Of a stretch of DNA of 64,000 bases, positions 45,501 through 56,536 are shown piece by piece. The first letter of the stretch is position 1. The number at the start of each line of letters is the position of its first letter. The position numbers were made by a program, and so were the translations under genes. The DNA is taken from positions 6,138,001-6,202,000 of the forward strand of contig OZ316893.1 in assembly GCA_973895155.1 (NCBI GenBank), written 5' to 3'. The notes under the pieces were generated by a model, which was not told the DNA's origin, did not search any database, and worked only from the letters and a program-made list of their open reading frames with translations. The stretch is from Marsupella aquatica. Its lineage: Eukaryota; Marchantiophyta.

Positions 45501-48330
45501 TCCACGATCAAGCCCACCTCATAACACTGAAGCTCGAAAGGATTACCCAACGACGAAGCTGTCGCCCGATGAAGCCGCCTCCAGATGCCCGACCACCACA
45601 CTCGGCGAGCGCCACACCACATCCCCGACGTGAAACAACGCAAACCAACGCAAAAACGCCCGACTTGGCCTCACTAACCCAAAGCACAACACGAAGCGAA
45701 GCGCAATACGCAAAACGACATGAAGAACAACACGAGGCGCACACCAGGCAACGAGCTGAGGGGGAGACTAGACACCCATTAGGAACATTCACATAACCCC
45801 ACTTAGCACATACGATTAACACTAACTAAGACATGGCAAAAAGGCTTAACCAGGACATTAGATATGGGAAACCACCTATATAAGTGATGGTAGCACTCTT
45901 TCCTCGAGAAGAAAGCGGCGAGGTTTTAATGAGGCTACATCACACAGGTGGACCCCTAAACCGGATTATACCCTAGGTTCAAGAGATGTGGTTACTTTAT
46001 GCTCCTCCATAAACTAACCAAGGGGGAGTGTTGTAAACCCTAGTTTACCCCTTAACCATAGGGCGAGAACCCTTAACCATAGTATGAGAACTCCTAACCA
46101 TAGGACCAGTATAAGGGCATTTGCCTACCATGTAACCAAGGGGATATATATATCCCCTCATCAATAGTAATGGATCTTATCTTGTTGGAGTATCTTTGAG
46201 CGTTCCTTTAGTTGTCTATTACAACAGCAAGAACATTATAAACATGCAATGACATATACACATCACAATAATTACATTGAATGGACAGTGTATACATGAT
46301 AGAGAATTTTACCTTCATTATCACCTGAAAAAGTAAGAGATCGCTTTCTACTACCTTGTTTGGTAGCTGTAGTCAACTTACTATGACTAGGTACAACTGT
46401 TGGAACTTGTGCATTATTGGTGTGATGTGCCATCCACGTAGTCATCATGTTTGTCAACTCTCTCACAGTGCCTTTCAACTCATCAACATCCAATTTCACA
46501 GCCCCAATGGCAGTGATCTCTTCTTTTGAATGTGGGGTCTGTAAATGAACCACAAACCAACACAACATTCTCACTATCAAACTTACAAATGACACAACAC
46601 TCTATCAAATGGAGAATGATGTACAAATCAAATTGGTATGACAATACTCACAGCTGATCCATGTCTGTTTCCTCGCCCCAGTAAGCTAGCACTTTTACCC
46701 TCCCCACTTGCCAATGATGGGCTCACCTTTGCTCCCACAAAACTACCAGTCTGACCTTCTGCACTTGCCAATGATGGGCTCATTGTCACCTTTGGCAATG
46801 AACCCTGACTACCATGGTTTTCTTTCAGGTCAGATATACCTGGGCTTGATCCTCTCTTCTGCTTCTGTTCAAACACACAATGAATGAGAATCACAGAGTC
46901 TGTTTTCATCAAGATTCACAAACAAGACAGAATTGATAGTGAAAATGATACAGGCCACAATTTACCATTCTCTTTGCTGCTGCAACATGCCCTCCTCTTC
47001 CAAAGTGAGAGGTATCTTGCACTCGTGCTCTTTTATCAGTCATCTGTTTACTCAAAGATATCAATGCTGGACTGGTAAAATGAGATACCAAAGCTGCCCA
47101 TTTCTTTGGATCAACACCAGATGGCCCAGGTTTGGTTGGATCCTCATTGCAAACTTTCTTCCAGTAAACATGCATTTTATGGCGCTCTCTCTTCAATATG
47201 CCACAACAATGACTCTGGAATTTGGTCTTAATAAATTCCCCACCCACATACTTCCACTCAGCTGCCATGTTATTCCACACTGTGGTTGTATGAACTTGTG
47301 GATGATCAGTCCATTTTGGCTTTGATACATCAAAGACTCTGAGTACGTTGCCACGAAGTTCCTCCAGCCAGTATTGTTTGTTGCCATCAGAATCATCAAT
47401 ATCATTGTCATAAATCTGCATTTCACAGACAATGTCAGATCATAACTCTGGAATTTATGCACAGTCCAGGTTTTATACACACAACACCAGAGAGGATCAG
47501 ATTTGTCTAAATCTACATTCAAAAAAAGTACAATACTCACTTTAATGTGTTTGGGCAAATCTCCGCAATCCCTTCGTTGTTTGGCAGTATTGTCAAACTG
47601 CTTCTTAGCATGCCTTCGTTCCCTGCGCATCTCAGAGGCCCCGCCTGCAATGCACACACATGCATTCAATCAAAAAATATGTACATGATTGAAAAGTACA
47701 GCAAATGCATAGTTTGCATATGCATGACGAGCAGATTGTGTATTACCTGAAGATCCTCTGGAATGTAGTACATCAGATTGACCTGATCTGCCTTCAGATG
47801 CTGATGGAACCACTAAACAAACACACAACACCAAAGCACTTCAATTAATTTCATTTCCAAGTAGAATATCAACTTCCAAACACACCTGAAAAGTAGAACA
47901 GTACAATCCACTCACTTTCATATAAGAGTCCAGTGTCTGGGTCTTTCCAACATCTCACCAGCCCACCTCCACCAGGCCCAGTCTTCTTAGGACCACGATT
48001 TTGTTTCTGTACCTACATCATGGACAACGTAAGCATATCAACATATAATTTGAAAAAGGGACAAGGATCCCTTCCTATTAGGATGATGAAGTTCAAGCAT
48101 TACCTGTTCACTCTCTGGTTCTGACCCTCTAAGGTCACAATCCTCAGTGTCATACCCAGAAGGAGAACCATAGCCATCATCACCAGACTCTGCCATGTTC
48201 ACCTTGGTAACTTCTGATAGTCTAGAGCTCCTCCTCTTTGGCAATGTTTCAGTTGAAGTACCTTTCACCAAAGAAGGCTTTCCTCTCTCTCGTTGTACAT
48301 GTGTGGTTGGGCCTCTAAGGAACAAAGCAA
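39594..48330 (-). CDS. TNPA-like protein of the CACTA element, multi-exon, with Copia-2 in one intron
   Basis: Exons were read by eye from right to left. About 48320-48110 carries THVQRERGK and an acidic tail. About 48010-47920 has GPKKTGPGGGG. Small exons follow near 47810-47755 and 47645-47545 (RRERRHAKKQFDN). Exon 47418-46970 carries the plant En/Spm Transposase_24 signature with FTSPALISLSKQMTDKRARV and HFGRGGHVAAAKR. About 46868-46650 has duplicated SPSLAS-EG segments. About 46541-46314 has a likely coiled coil. Then 40263-39936 is Ser/Pro/Lys-rich, and 39857-39594 is a DUF8039-like tail (FARGDLVKMKSVV). Donors such as GTGAGT and GTAAAT and AG acceptors fit throughout. No internal stop was seen in the exons. 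Copia-2 lies in the intron between 46313 and 40264. TNPA-type proteins bind subterminal repeats. Confidence 0.62.
40353..40550 (+). repeat. 5' LTR of Copia-2
   Basis: This 198-bp LTR is identical by eye to 46029-46226. It holds an internal near-repeat, CCTTAACCATAG, at 40374-40440 (three variants), and the palindromic GGGGATATATATATCCCC near 40464, which may include the TATA box. Confidence 0.95.
40551..40567 (+). promoter_or_regulatory. Primer-binding site of Copia-2, probably half-tRNA-Ile
   Basis: CGTTATCAGCACGAGCC directly follows the LTR. It is not complementary to a tRNA 3' CCA end. It pairs instead with the anticodon arm of tRNA-Ile (TCGTGCTAATAACG, recalled from memory). The single disagreement (C opposite A) falls on wobble position 34, which is inosine in mature tRNA-Ile and pairs with C. 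This suggests priming by a tRNA fragment cleaved near the anticodon loop, as known for Drosophila copia with initiator tRNA. Confidence 0.6.
40911..45524 (+). CDS. Gag-Pol polyprotein of Copia-2 (1537 aa)
   Basis: The frame is continuous and opens upstream of the chosen ATG at 40911, which precedes the typical Gag start (VEKLLWPALKVDGSNYLTW). Gag is followed by three FRGGRNQ-type RG repeats and a CCHC knuckle (CYRCGKIGHIRNAC). Protease has IDSGTSHT and the pre-integrase region WHCRLGHPG. Integrase has INADICGP, RVDGAGEF and FQNGIAESV as the catalytic acids. Reverse transcriptase has the canonical ALYVDDVNLF. RNase H has YTDAGYLSDP and SSNHSEIIALYEA. The length is somewhat above the usual 1300-1450 aa because of long linkers. 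No stop or frameshift interrupts it, so it could be autonomous. Confidence 0.96.
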   Translation: MNTVEKLLWPALKVDGSNYLTWITDVETYFTSQDLEDTLDTDIDVTLKQKAKAAFLLRQHLTPQLKNEYMNEINPRKLWDLLKARFDHMREIWLPEARRDWHNLRVMDHTTIANYNSALCRITSQLEMCGHPINDIDRIDKTLSTFPESNITLGTQYRNMRFTKYSDLIAHLLVEEKQQIVALQNARKRPAGSDPPPHRPETHYTNYEDKQRGNYRGGRTQFRGGRNQFRGGRNQFRGQGKPYNRPSGSNNTWRRGTMNNRGRGRSNQYDTANNSQKMCYRCGKIGHIRNACAATEQEAHRYINDRNKSRQNPQGHYMEIEEELIASQREETQEQIEVHTSLTDWKYPTLDDPDTGIIDSGTSHTILKHSKYFEAITPSSRAITTIAGLNHIEEGKGRATFILPGGTKITVKSAIYAPKATRNLISFQDIRSNNLQLRTNTQGKTETLQIIQDIQGKPSIKETFALIPPGLYATSIQTFHIHQESEDMTYIWHCRLGHPGTTMYNRIIRDSKGIPKTVKPKVKTACIACSQGKMTIRPSIPKTIFSIPQFLEQINADICGPIDPPSGPFKYFLVIIDSSTKWLQISLLSTRNLAFARILAHILKLRAQFPEYPTRRLRVDGAGEFTSRTFDDFCWAAGIDTQYPVPHVHFQNGIAESVIKRLQMVARPLLMKSNLPTSAWGHAILHAAALIQYRPSAYNSKTPYHLAFGIPPDLSHLRVFGCQVMVPILGPKRTKLGPQRNAGIYVGFDSTSIIRYLEPTTADLFKARHQDCHFYEDQFPQLTNTASTQSKDTTKMPINWKADQNRNDPRTKQADEEVRRLLHLHEMLEKIPDSFNDAANVTRSHNLAANAPSRVQTSSTPANVTAPRAKRGRPPGIKDSQPRQRKTPAANLGTPALEPAITLNVTAINQNDPLSEENEEMSITYMQTGNIYKRLTTQIDEQFAYNVIQEITNDIPDPLTINEAKKQPDWPKWQAAIHTEMDALIKRQVFGPFKMALPGTHYTDSRFTFLKKRNEKGIVVRYRARLVAKGYTQIPGRDYDLTYSPVMDATTYRYLTAHSVHHKLVNNLMDVVTAYLYGTLDTEIYMTAPPELIERVKQHIQGETSQNLNTEIKKGISHIIPDGDTKALLMQSGNTQAMHTRGKKLTTKLTVQVLRSINGLKQSGRIWYQKFQTEMLALGFTNSGLAPCIFIKKHMDEVLILALYVDDVNLFGTKQMMKDTIHTLKGVFEMKDLGRPNHCLGLQIEHLETGIFLYQSTYTQKILHQFNMQKSYPVSTPMELRSLDPIKDMFRKRQEDEPILGSEKPYLSAVGALMYLANQTRPDISFAVSLLARHSAQPTIRHWNGIKRIMRYLQGTIDLGLFFPKNSPDTLTGYTDAGYLSDPQDSKSQTGYVFLQGTTAISWRSSKQTMTTTSSNHSEIIALYEACREAVWLRSIINHIRSSTGKPQITEPTTIYEDNKACIDQITNGILKTERTKHIDPKYFFTQEQQGKSINVAWIKSQDNRADMFTKPLPAGLHRAHLEGIGMSRLSTIKPTS
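46020..46028 (+). promoter_or_regulatory. Polypurine tract of Copia-2
   Basis: AAGGGGGAG lies directly before the 3' LTR and fits the plus-strand priming site. Confidence 0.85.
46029..46226 (+). repeat. 3' LTR of Copia-2
   Basis: This 198-bp LTR is identical by eye to the 5' LTR and is followed by the target duplication GCAAG. Confidence 0.95.
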
Positions 48331-48739
48331 TCATCAACATACACCAATGCAGATCAAACATACATGCAAAATGAATCTACAACACCGTAACACTAGTACT
48401 TATGTACAGGATCCATACTAGTATGAGACCAATCTGGAATATGAAAACAGAACATGAACCTGACAACTCCATCTACTGAATCAAATTTGCAACAGACATA
48501 TTAACACACACATCAGCTTGCAGTCTGGCCCCAGTCCTAATTCACGCATAATTCTGACATTATGCTCTATGTTTCGATTTCGGGCCTCCTCATAAGGATT
48601 CACAGAATGTGACAACCCCTGCAATCTTCCTTTCACAGGCTGCATTCACCAACTGCACAAATGGGTAAACCATTAGTCTGATTTCATATATAGTCCATAC
48701 ATGTAGTCCATCTATGGACTTCACACACCTAAAACCTAT

Positions 48740-51700
48740 TCACTGCTTAGGCCTACCCTTTCTTGCAGATCCCTCTGCATCTCTGCCTCGTTTGGGACCA
48801 GTATTTAGTCTTGGATTTGCTCTGGACCTACAGGCCTTAGCCAATTCGATGTGTAATTTGGCATTGTTTTCCATTGTAGCATGGAAATCAACGTCTGTGT
48901 AATCACCTAACACCCTTGTGGACCTGGATTCTTTGTGGAGGATTGTTCTCCATGCTATCCCGGTGGAAGAAAACCTGCTCCACTTGCTTTGGGAAAACAT
49001 AATCCATTTTCTTGGACACACCCAGTTCTCTATGGAAATTCACCTACCAAAGACCAGACTCGGAATACCTCATACTGGCAGAGGATTTAGGAGTCCATGA
49101 TGGATCTGCCCATTTCCCTTTGAAAAGAATCACCTCTTTCCTCAAGCTGCCGTAATTCAGTACTAAGATATCTGTCAAGGCCCCTACATACTGTATAGAT
49201 TCTTCTATGGTTGCACCAGACCTGTCCACTCGCTTCTCAGTGAATGTAGAAGCCATCCCAGAATCAAAAGTGCTGAAAGCACCAGAATCACAATCACTCA
49301 AACACCCCAAGGATGGAATAGTCCTCCAATGGTGCCCATAGGCTCTGCATGCCCTATACAGTCGTGCCTTCAAACTAGGTGGTGTGGAGTATGCAGATAG
49401 TAATGACCGCTCAGACTCTTTTTCAAAATTATGGGTATTGACTAATGTTTGAAACCATTCCCTAAAAGGTGACAATTCTTGGCAATCAGCGGGAAATTCC
49501 ACTGGTTTTCTTCGATTGGTAGGCTTCCTCATCCATTCCTTCCGGAAATCCACTCTTCATTTGGTAACAGTCTCATTGGTAGCATCATATATCCTGCATG
49601 GCAACAACAACACTGAAGACATTAGTGCATGATCCACCATGAATATACAAACACAATGGGGCAACATAATTTAGGGTTTATGTACCTGTACCATGGAGCC
49701 ACTGTCTCTTCATTCTCCAATATATAATGATGCATGGCCATCATTTCAGACCAATCCAAAGTTATCGCCTTTGCAGCCCCTTCCAAAACAATGCCTGCAA
49801 CGCCAGCATCCTCCTCCAACTCCCAGGTTCGTTTTCCCTCTCCCTTTGCATCAATCATGTATTCAAAAAGGAATCCCAAAGACTCATCTAATACATAGCC
49901 TTCAGCCATAGAAGCTTCTGGACGTGCCTTGTTTCGTACATAACCCTTCAATACCTTCAGGTTCCTCTCTATTGGGTACATCCATCTGCCTGTAACTGGG
50001 CCACACAAGTCTAATTCCTCCACTAGGTGAATCATTAAATGGGTCATGACATCAAAGAAGCTTGGTGGAAAATGGATTTCCAAAATGCAGAGAGTGAATG
50101 CAACATCCATCATCAAATTCTCATACATTGAAGGGTCCCACACCTTCGTTCAGATCTGGCGATAGATATTGCTCACCCCAGCTATGGCCAAGCGAACCCC
50201 TTCATCAAGTAATCCCATTGTTGCCAGAGGGAGAATCTGTTGCATGAGTTGGTGGAAATCATGTGATTTCAACCCAGAGAGTTTCTTGGATTTTGTAACA
50301 CACTTTGCCAAAGAACTTGAAAAACCAGTGGGCCCTTTCAAGGTCAATAAAACCTCCAAGAACCTTGTTCTTTCCTTCTTGCTCAGGCAATATGGGGCTG
50401 GGGGCATCAACAATTTGTCATCCTTATGCTTGGGAGCTGGATTGGGTACAAGCCATAGGTGTTGGCGCACCTGTAAGAGCTTCATGTCTTCTCTCACAGA
50501 AGGAGTGTCCTTGGTCCCAATGATAGTGTGCACAATGTTGTGTGCAAGATTCTTCTCACAGTGCATGGGATCTAGACAATGGTTAATGAGTAGTTTCTAC
50601 AGTGGACACACAATTCAGAAATTAGGGCATTGAATACAACTTTTGGCATCACTGGGCAGTAGTTTGTGCAGTGGACACAATTCAGAAATTACTGCATTGA
50701 ATACAACAATTACAAAATCTGGGGTACAGGAAGTATATGAAGAGAATATATTTCAAAGTCATATGAAGAGATTGCAGAAATTCATTGTAGTAGTATGGAG
50801 TCTTACATTCCAATAGGGTAACTTGTACAGACCAGTAGCCCTCTTCACTCCATGCACCTTTATGGGGCATTTCTCATCCTCGACCTTGGTTCCTCCCTTC
50901 TTCAAATATTCTGTTGTCTCGTCTCCCCACTTCTTTCTATCAGAGCTTGTCATTCTACACGGTGTAGGTCGACTCTCAATTGCACCATCAAAGTATTGTG
51001 CACTGTCTGGTCTACGAAAAAGATGCCTTGTTGCTAACCATCGACGGTGGCCACTGTACTCTAATTTCTGCAAGTGCTTAGAACCACGTGCCACACATTC
51101 TGGCCCACAGATGACACATCCTTTGTATCCAGAGTGTTGTTGTCTAGATATTAAACCATATGCAGGGTAATCATTGATTGTCCACAATAGCACAGCCCTA
51201 AGGTTGAAGTGTTGAGACAATCCTGGGCGTGGCAATTTGTCAAAGCAGGGCACTCCTTTCTTCCACAACAGCTCCAGCTCCTCATAGAATGGGCCCAATA
51301 TTATGTCCAGTTGTTCCTCTGTTACTGAATCAGGTCCTGGAATCAGCATAGCTAGCATGACAAAGAACTTCTTGGTGGTAAGCCAAGGAGGTAAATTGTA
51401 ATTCAACAACAGTATTGGCCAGGTAGACCAAGCTGTGGAATTATTCCCAAAGGGATTCACCCCATCAAGTGCCAACCCAAATCGCACATTCCTTGGTTCA
51501 GCTGCAAATTTCCGATCAATATTTGTATCCACATGCTTCCAAGCCTTTGAATCTGCTGCGTGCCGAACCATGTTGTCTGTGCTTCTATTCTCATGATGCC
51601 AAGTCATGAGTTTAGATGTACCAACAATGGCATACAATCTCTTCAACCTGGGAATTATAGGGAAATACCGCACCACCTTCCTTGCCTGTAATGAATTCCC

Positions 51701-52666
51701 CACTCTCTTCATCTTGGGCTGCTGACACACTGAACAGTTTTCTAACTTGGCATTCTCACCCCTAAAGAGCATGCAACCTTTCTCACAGACAGGGATTCTC
51801 TCATAATCCAAGCCAAGCTTTCTCAATAGCTGCTTTGCAGCATATAAGTTCTTGGGCAGATTATGCTCTGCAGGCATACCATGCTCCCCCATCAAAGACA
51901 ACAATGCATTCACTCCTTTGTTTGAGAATCCATGGCCATGACAGATGTTCAGCAGAAGCAACATGAATGACACAACATCTATTTTGCTGCCTGGGAACAA
52001 AGGTTGCATTGTTGCATCTAAAGATAACTGTGCAGGATCAGTCTCCATAGGAGTTTCAGAGGTTTCAAGGGGGTTTACAGGATGGGCACCTCCTTCACTC
52101 TCATCATCCCCAAGTATAAAATCCAAGTCAAAACGGTCCTGATCATCTAGTTCATGCTCAGGGGATTCTTCATTGGTTCTCGACAGCGTTTCTTCTAGTA
52201 GAGCCCTGATATGTTCTTCGACATCTATAGTAGGATGTTCTGGAACATCCACAGTTGGATACTCTGGAACATCTACAAATAAATGTTCTTCAACATCTAC
52301 AGTTGGCTGTTGTGCACAGGATGCCTGCTGAAGGTTTGCTACCCTCAATGCCTCAGGGCCATGTTGTGACATGTAGTCAGCACCCCACTCTTCATCAGAA
52401 GAGTCCTGTCCCTCTCCCACCCACACTCGACATGCAGGGTACCAACCATGTTTAATAAGGTGTAGTCTAGCAGTATTCCGATTAGTCCTATAATTCCCTT
52501 TGCAGTTCACACAAGGGCAGTACATCTTATGGTCCCCACTCTTGTGGCAGGCCTTCTGTTCTCGAACCCACAAAGCATCATCACGATGTTGTACTCTAGC
52601 TGGATGGAAGAGCGGCAACTTTGGAGTTCTACCCACACCTAACGTATTCTGTGGCAATTGTGCCAT
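48740..52666 (-). pseudogene. tnp2: Tnp2 transposase of the CACTA element (broken)
   Basis: From ATG 52666 the protein starts with a transposase-associated zinc domain (YCPCVNCKGNY, then HLIKHGWYP). Acidic linkers and the Tnp2 core follow. The likely catalytic acids are in LALDGVNPF and TINDYPAYG, and after an intron in LDPMHCEKN. The intron 50597-50806 (donor GTAAGA, acceptor CACTGTAG) joins in phase. The DUF4218-like part (EIHFPPSFFDVM) and a DUF4216-like part (49553-48750) follow. In-frame TGA codons stand at 50150-50152 (after IYRQI) and near 49565 (between VTK and RVDFRKEW). A one-base shift lies near 48960 between the QVFF and WRTILHKES segments. The copy is thus inactive, though its domain order is complete. 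Tnp2 would cut and join the element's ends. Confidence 0.85.
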
Positions 52667-53266
52667 GCTAGCTTGATTGAAATTGTATTCAAACTATGAT
52701 TTTCAAACTGAATCAGTGTGACATGCATACAAAATTGGGCCTACCGTCACAGTTGTACAACCGATGCCAACCACAGTCCAATTGCTCAAACCCACAGAGC
52801 CCAGTTTCTCAAATCCATTGTAGTGGGGCACCTTCTCCTTCTTGCATACAAATAGAGCATCACATACAGTGTCATCAGAATGATACTATGAACGTAAATC
52901 TCTATGCCTTCATCATTTCCAGTATTTGTTTGCCTATTAGGAATGTGAGCAGACAAGTCTGGAATAAGTAATGTTTGTGACACCAGTGACAAATTTACAA
53001 GTGAAGTTTAGACATCAACAATGACCCAAGTCACACTCAAAGCACATGCATGAAAATCGGAATCCTACCCTGGAAAAGATAGTAAAGTTGATTTCTCAAA
53101 ATTAATTGCCTCAATCCGCAATGCACTGTCGTAGAGTGTGTATACATGAGGAGTTCATCAAACTGCATATAAATAGTCCACATGTTTTAGCACTCTGAAA
53201 ATTGTTGAAGTCCACGTGAAACCATCAAAAAACTCTATCTCAAGTTTGTGTTCCATCCAGCCTCAA

Positions 53267-53926
53267 TCAAATCCAAGATATGTGACTCCTAGTAGGAGTG
53301 CCTAGTGTAGGGTCAATGTCATGGTCAGGACAGTAAAACATCCCCTTCTTGGGCTGCCCATGCGCTGAGTGATCCCAAATTGTTTGATCATGGGCAAATC
53401 CCCTCTGCTGGATAAATAGCAGGCAGTCCTTGTGCCATGCCTTAGGACACCTCATGCACTGAACCAAAAAGCCATTAGCCCCATCATTGGGCCCCTGTCC
53501 ACAAGTAAGTCAAATATGGAGTCCACATGATGCTGTGCCAGGAACCAAACACTGCTAACAGTCAAACCGGGCACAGAGAGGGTCTGGACATTTTCTTACC
53601 TCTTCACCCATTTTTCCAGACACATGGCACTTAAAGCAAGAATGTTCCTCATTCTTGCAATCAACACAAAGCCATTCTCCAACATGGCCATCAGCCAGGG
53701 ATATAGTTGGACATAGCCATTGCTGACCCAAAGGACAGGAAACATTCTTATGGAAATGTCGGTGGCAAGGCCCATCACAAACAATGAGATCCCCTCCCTC
53801 ATCACAAATCGCACATACATGTGGACTATTCTGGTTAATCTCAATGTCTGAGTATAAGGACAATTGAGGTGCTTGAGAGGATTCACCTCTGCAATGATTC
53901 ATGGCCTTCTGCTTATTGCAAGCCAT
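53267..53926 (-). CDS. EDM2-like PHD zinc-finger fragment (two exons)
   Basis: The first exon (ATG near 53926 to about 53560) encodes a PHD-type zinc finger: CAICDEGGDLIVCDGPCHRHFH, then EWLCVDCKNEEHSCFKC, and CPDPLCARF. The second exon (about 53494 to 53270) continues with NGFLVQCMRCPKAWHKDC and a CPDHD motif. This order and spacing resemble the extended PHD module of EDM2-type chromatin proteins, which bind histone marks. The exact splice junction did not resolve in phase. Only the PHD module is present, with no SMC-hinge or methyltransferase-like part. It lies just upstream of Tnp2 and inside the proposed CACTA borders, so it may be a captured host fragment or an element gene. Confidence 0.6.
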
Positions 53927-56280
53927 GGTCCTGCACACTCAGACCCTACATCAGATTGTGAAACAAGAAGGAATAATAGGGTGCAGCATGACACACAAGA
54001 ATGAGGGTGCAGCATAAAATATGACATGTAACCACAAGGGTGCAGCACAAACCAATGCTTTATGGATGGCAAAGCATTTAGGACTGAGCAGTGCAAATAA
54101 CCGTGGCCTATGATTGGAAGCAATCACAAATATTGCAACCTGTATGCCTTTGCTTCCTGTACAGCAGTGCTCACTCACCCTGCCTTTTTAAAATCTATAA
54201 GGGCAACAGAACAAATAGCAATTGAGTTTCAGCAAAGCATTCATTTGGCTCTCAAGTTTTAAAATGGACAGAGCAAACACAACAATGTGCACAACAAAGC
54301 ACAGAGAGCAACAAAACTCCAGCGAACTGGGACTCAGGCAAGAGATACAAATTTTAGCAGTGAAATCAAATCAAGATTCGGACCAGTAAGTTCATTATGC
54401 AGTGCTCAATCACCCTGCCCTTTTTTAAATCTGTAAAAATCAAGTTTTATTGCGTGCCTTCTACATCTTAAGCTGCTGCACACATCTGTTACAGAACCAT
54501 AAGTTGCTTTACTCTCAACAAGCTGCTGGTCCACCCACTTTTTCAAAAGCTGCACCGTACTCTATCTTCGTGCAGTCGTGGCATTACCGGGCTGCTGTCA
54601 GAGACCCTTACGAAGAATTTAAAATTGACCAATCTGATTTTAGTTTAGTTTTGTCCAGTTTGCAGACCAAAGGAAATCATGTGTGAACGTCAGACAGTTA
54701 GTTGTAAATTACCATAGTTGAAGAGCAAGGCTTGTACAAAAGCCACTGAGGAATTCTCTGAGGTGGCACAGCAGTTGGCAAACCACACACGAAACTCTGA
54801 AACTTTTTGGCGACAGAATTCTACAGAGTCGCTGCTGGAATCCAGTGAGGATTCACCATACATGCCTGCACTTCTCTTCAGTAAAAAAAAAGTTGCTGAA
54901 AGTGCCAACGGCAAGGAGACGAAAAGTGAAGAAATGAGAAGTCTTTGGCACATTGATAACTAGTATGGTCCTCGGACTTCAGATGCAAGAAAGGAAATGG
55001 AAGAGACAAAAAAATCTGTGAAAGAAAGTAGAGCGCAACAGAGATCCAACATACGCAGATTTGGATTGTGGGAACAGATGTTTGACGCAGATTTTCCAGC
55101 AAGGGTTAGCAAGTAGTCTAGTACTTACTAGTACTTACATTGTTCGATCGCAGCTCACTCATTCAGAGGAAAACAAATCCTCAAATTAATGCTCTACATT
55201 GCCTTTTTCCTCATGCATGGATAGAGCCAATGTCTGTTGAGAATCTTTTACAATTGTTATGAAGCAAAGTACTTGCTAGACGGCCTGGTCGCTCATACAG
55301 AGCAAAACAATGCTCAAATTAATGCTCTAGATTGGCTTGGCACTCCCCATGCATGGATTGTATGCTGTTGGCAGTGCGCTAGCTGGCCCCTTGGTATGAA
55401 TGAACTTACCCCACAACAGAGCACATAGTTACTCCGCTCGCACATCAATATCACCATTCTTATTTTGTCAAAGATAAGGAAATTATCTTAGGGCTTGAAT
55501 TTTTAAGTAGAAGAGGAAGTGCACTTTAGGGTGTCCAAAAATTCTCCGATGTGTTTGTCAGTAAAGTCCACAGTACCACAATTGCCACAACTTAAGGTTG
55601 CCGTTGAGCGAACATTACTAGTTGGATGGATTGTGAAAATGGTGATGGCCCCACCTTCATGGCTGCCGATTGCTACGTTCAGGCATGGATGAAACCGAGA
55701 GGAGCAACAGTAGTCATGTTTCACACCAACGAACGGCTGAATTGAGATCTGAGGAAACGATCTTGGTGCTGAGGGGCAGAGAATAACAAACAGAAAATGC
55801 ACTTGTAGGGATCCGCAACAAATGAATTGTGCAATCAAAATGGAATATCAATCAAACGTATATGAAACGCTCAGTCTACGCTTAGCCGGCACTTTCATCC
55901 AGAGAGTGTGCTTTTCACCATTCAAATCAAATTCCGCAAACTATAACAGACAAGCACAGTTGGCAATTGACAGACCAAGCATAGTGCCCAGAAATAGACT
56001 ACAAATCAGCAATAGAACTCACTCTGCATTCCTCCCAACAGCCCTAGATTATTGTGAGTAGAATGGAACGGGATTTTTATTGGTGTTCAACAGAAGAAAT
56101 CTGTCTCTAGATGTGGACGCTCTAGAGGCTCTAGAAGAGAAAATTCAGTGTCACAGAATGAAACGCGGTGGCATTAGCATGCAGTAGAACAAATCTCTTC
56201 GTGGGAAATGAGAAGCTTGACTCCCAATTAAAGTCCCAAAAAGACAAGAAGCTCACTCTACGAATGGAGATGGAGGGGAA

Positions 56281-56510
56281 CTCGTCCTCCGCTCGCAGCT
56301 CGTCCTCTGCTCGCAGCTCAGCCCGAGCTCGTCCTCCGCTCGTAGCTCAGCCTCCGCTCGTCCTCCGCTTGCAGCCCGAGCTCATCCTTCGCTATCCGCT
56401 CGTCCTTGGCTTGCAACTCGTCCTCTGCTCGCAGCTCAGCCCTCCGCTCGTCCTCCGCTCTCCGCTCGTCCTCCGCTTGCAGCACGTCCTCCGCTCCTCA
56501 CCTGCAACTT
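56281..56510 (+). repeat. Low-complexity CTCGTCCTCCGCTCG minisatellite
   Basis: Degenerate tandem phrases CTCGTCCTCCGCTCGCAGCT are repeated about ten times. Open frames across it are Ser/Arg- or Leu/Pro-rich artefacts of the repeat. Confidence 0.8.
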
Positions 56511-56536
56511 GGAGGAAATGTAAAGAAGCTATTGCA

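Larger units (their letters stand above)
40353..46226 (+). mobile_element. Copia-2: complete Ty1/copia LTR retrotransposon (5874 bp)
   Basis: Two 198-bp LTRs (TGTTGTAAACCC at the start, ATTACAACA at the end) bound the element. Target duplication GCAAG is at 40348-40352 and 46227-46231. The LTRs are identical by eye, so insertion is recent. The element lies antisense within an intron of the CACTA TNPA-like gene. Gag-Pol is one open frame. Leader (40551-40910) and 3' untranslated region (45525-46019) carry no convincing gene. The plus strand is strikingly rich in A and C. It belongs to a different copia lineage from Copia-1, given its distinct LTRs, primer site and RNase H region. Confidence 0.97.

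Noticed and set aside
45401-45796. 131-codon plus-strand frame overlapping the end of Copia-2 Gag-Pol
   Set aside because: Overlaps RNase H in another frame and extends into A/C-rich 3' untranslated sequence. No recognisable domain; the base bias alone removes stop codons.
55503-55838. Cysteine-containing minus-strand frame as a zinc-binding protein
   Set aside because: Cysteine spacing fits no zinc finger I know and no flanking exons are evident.
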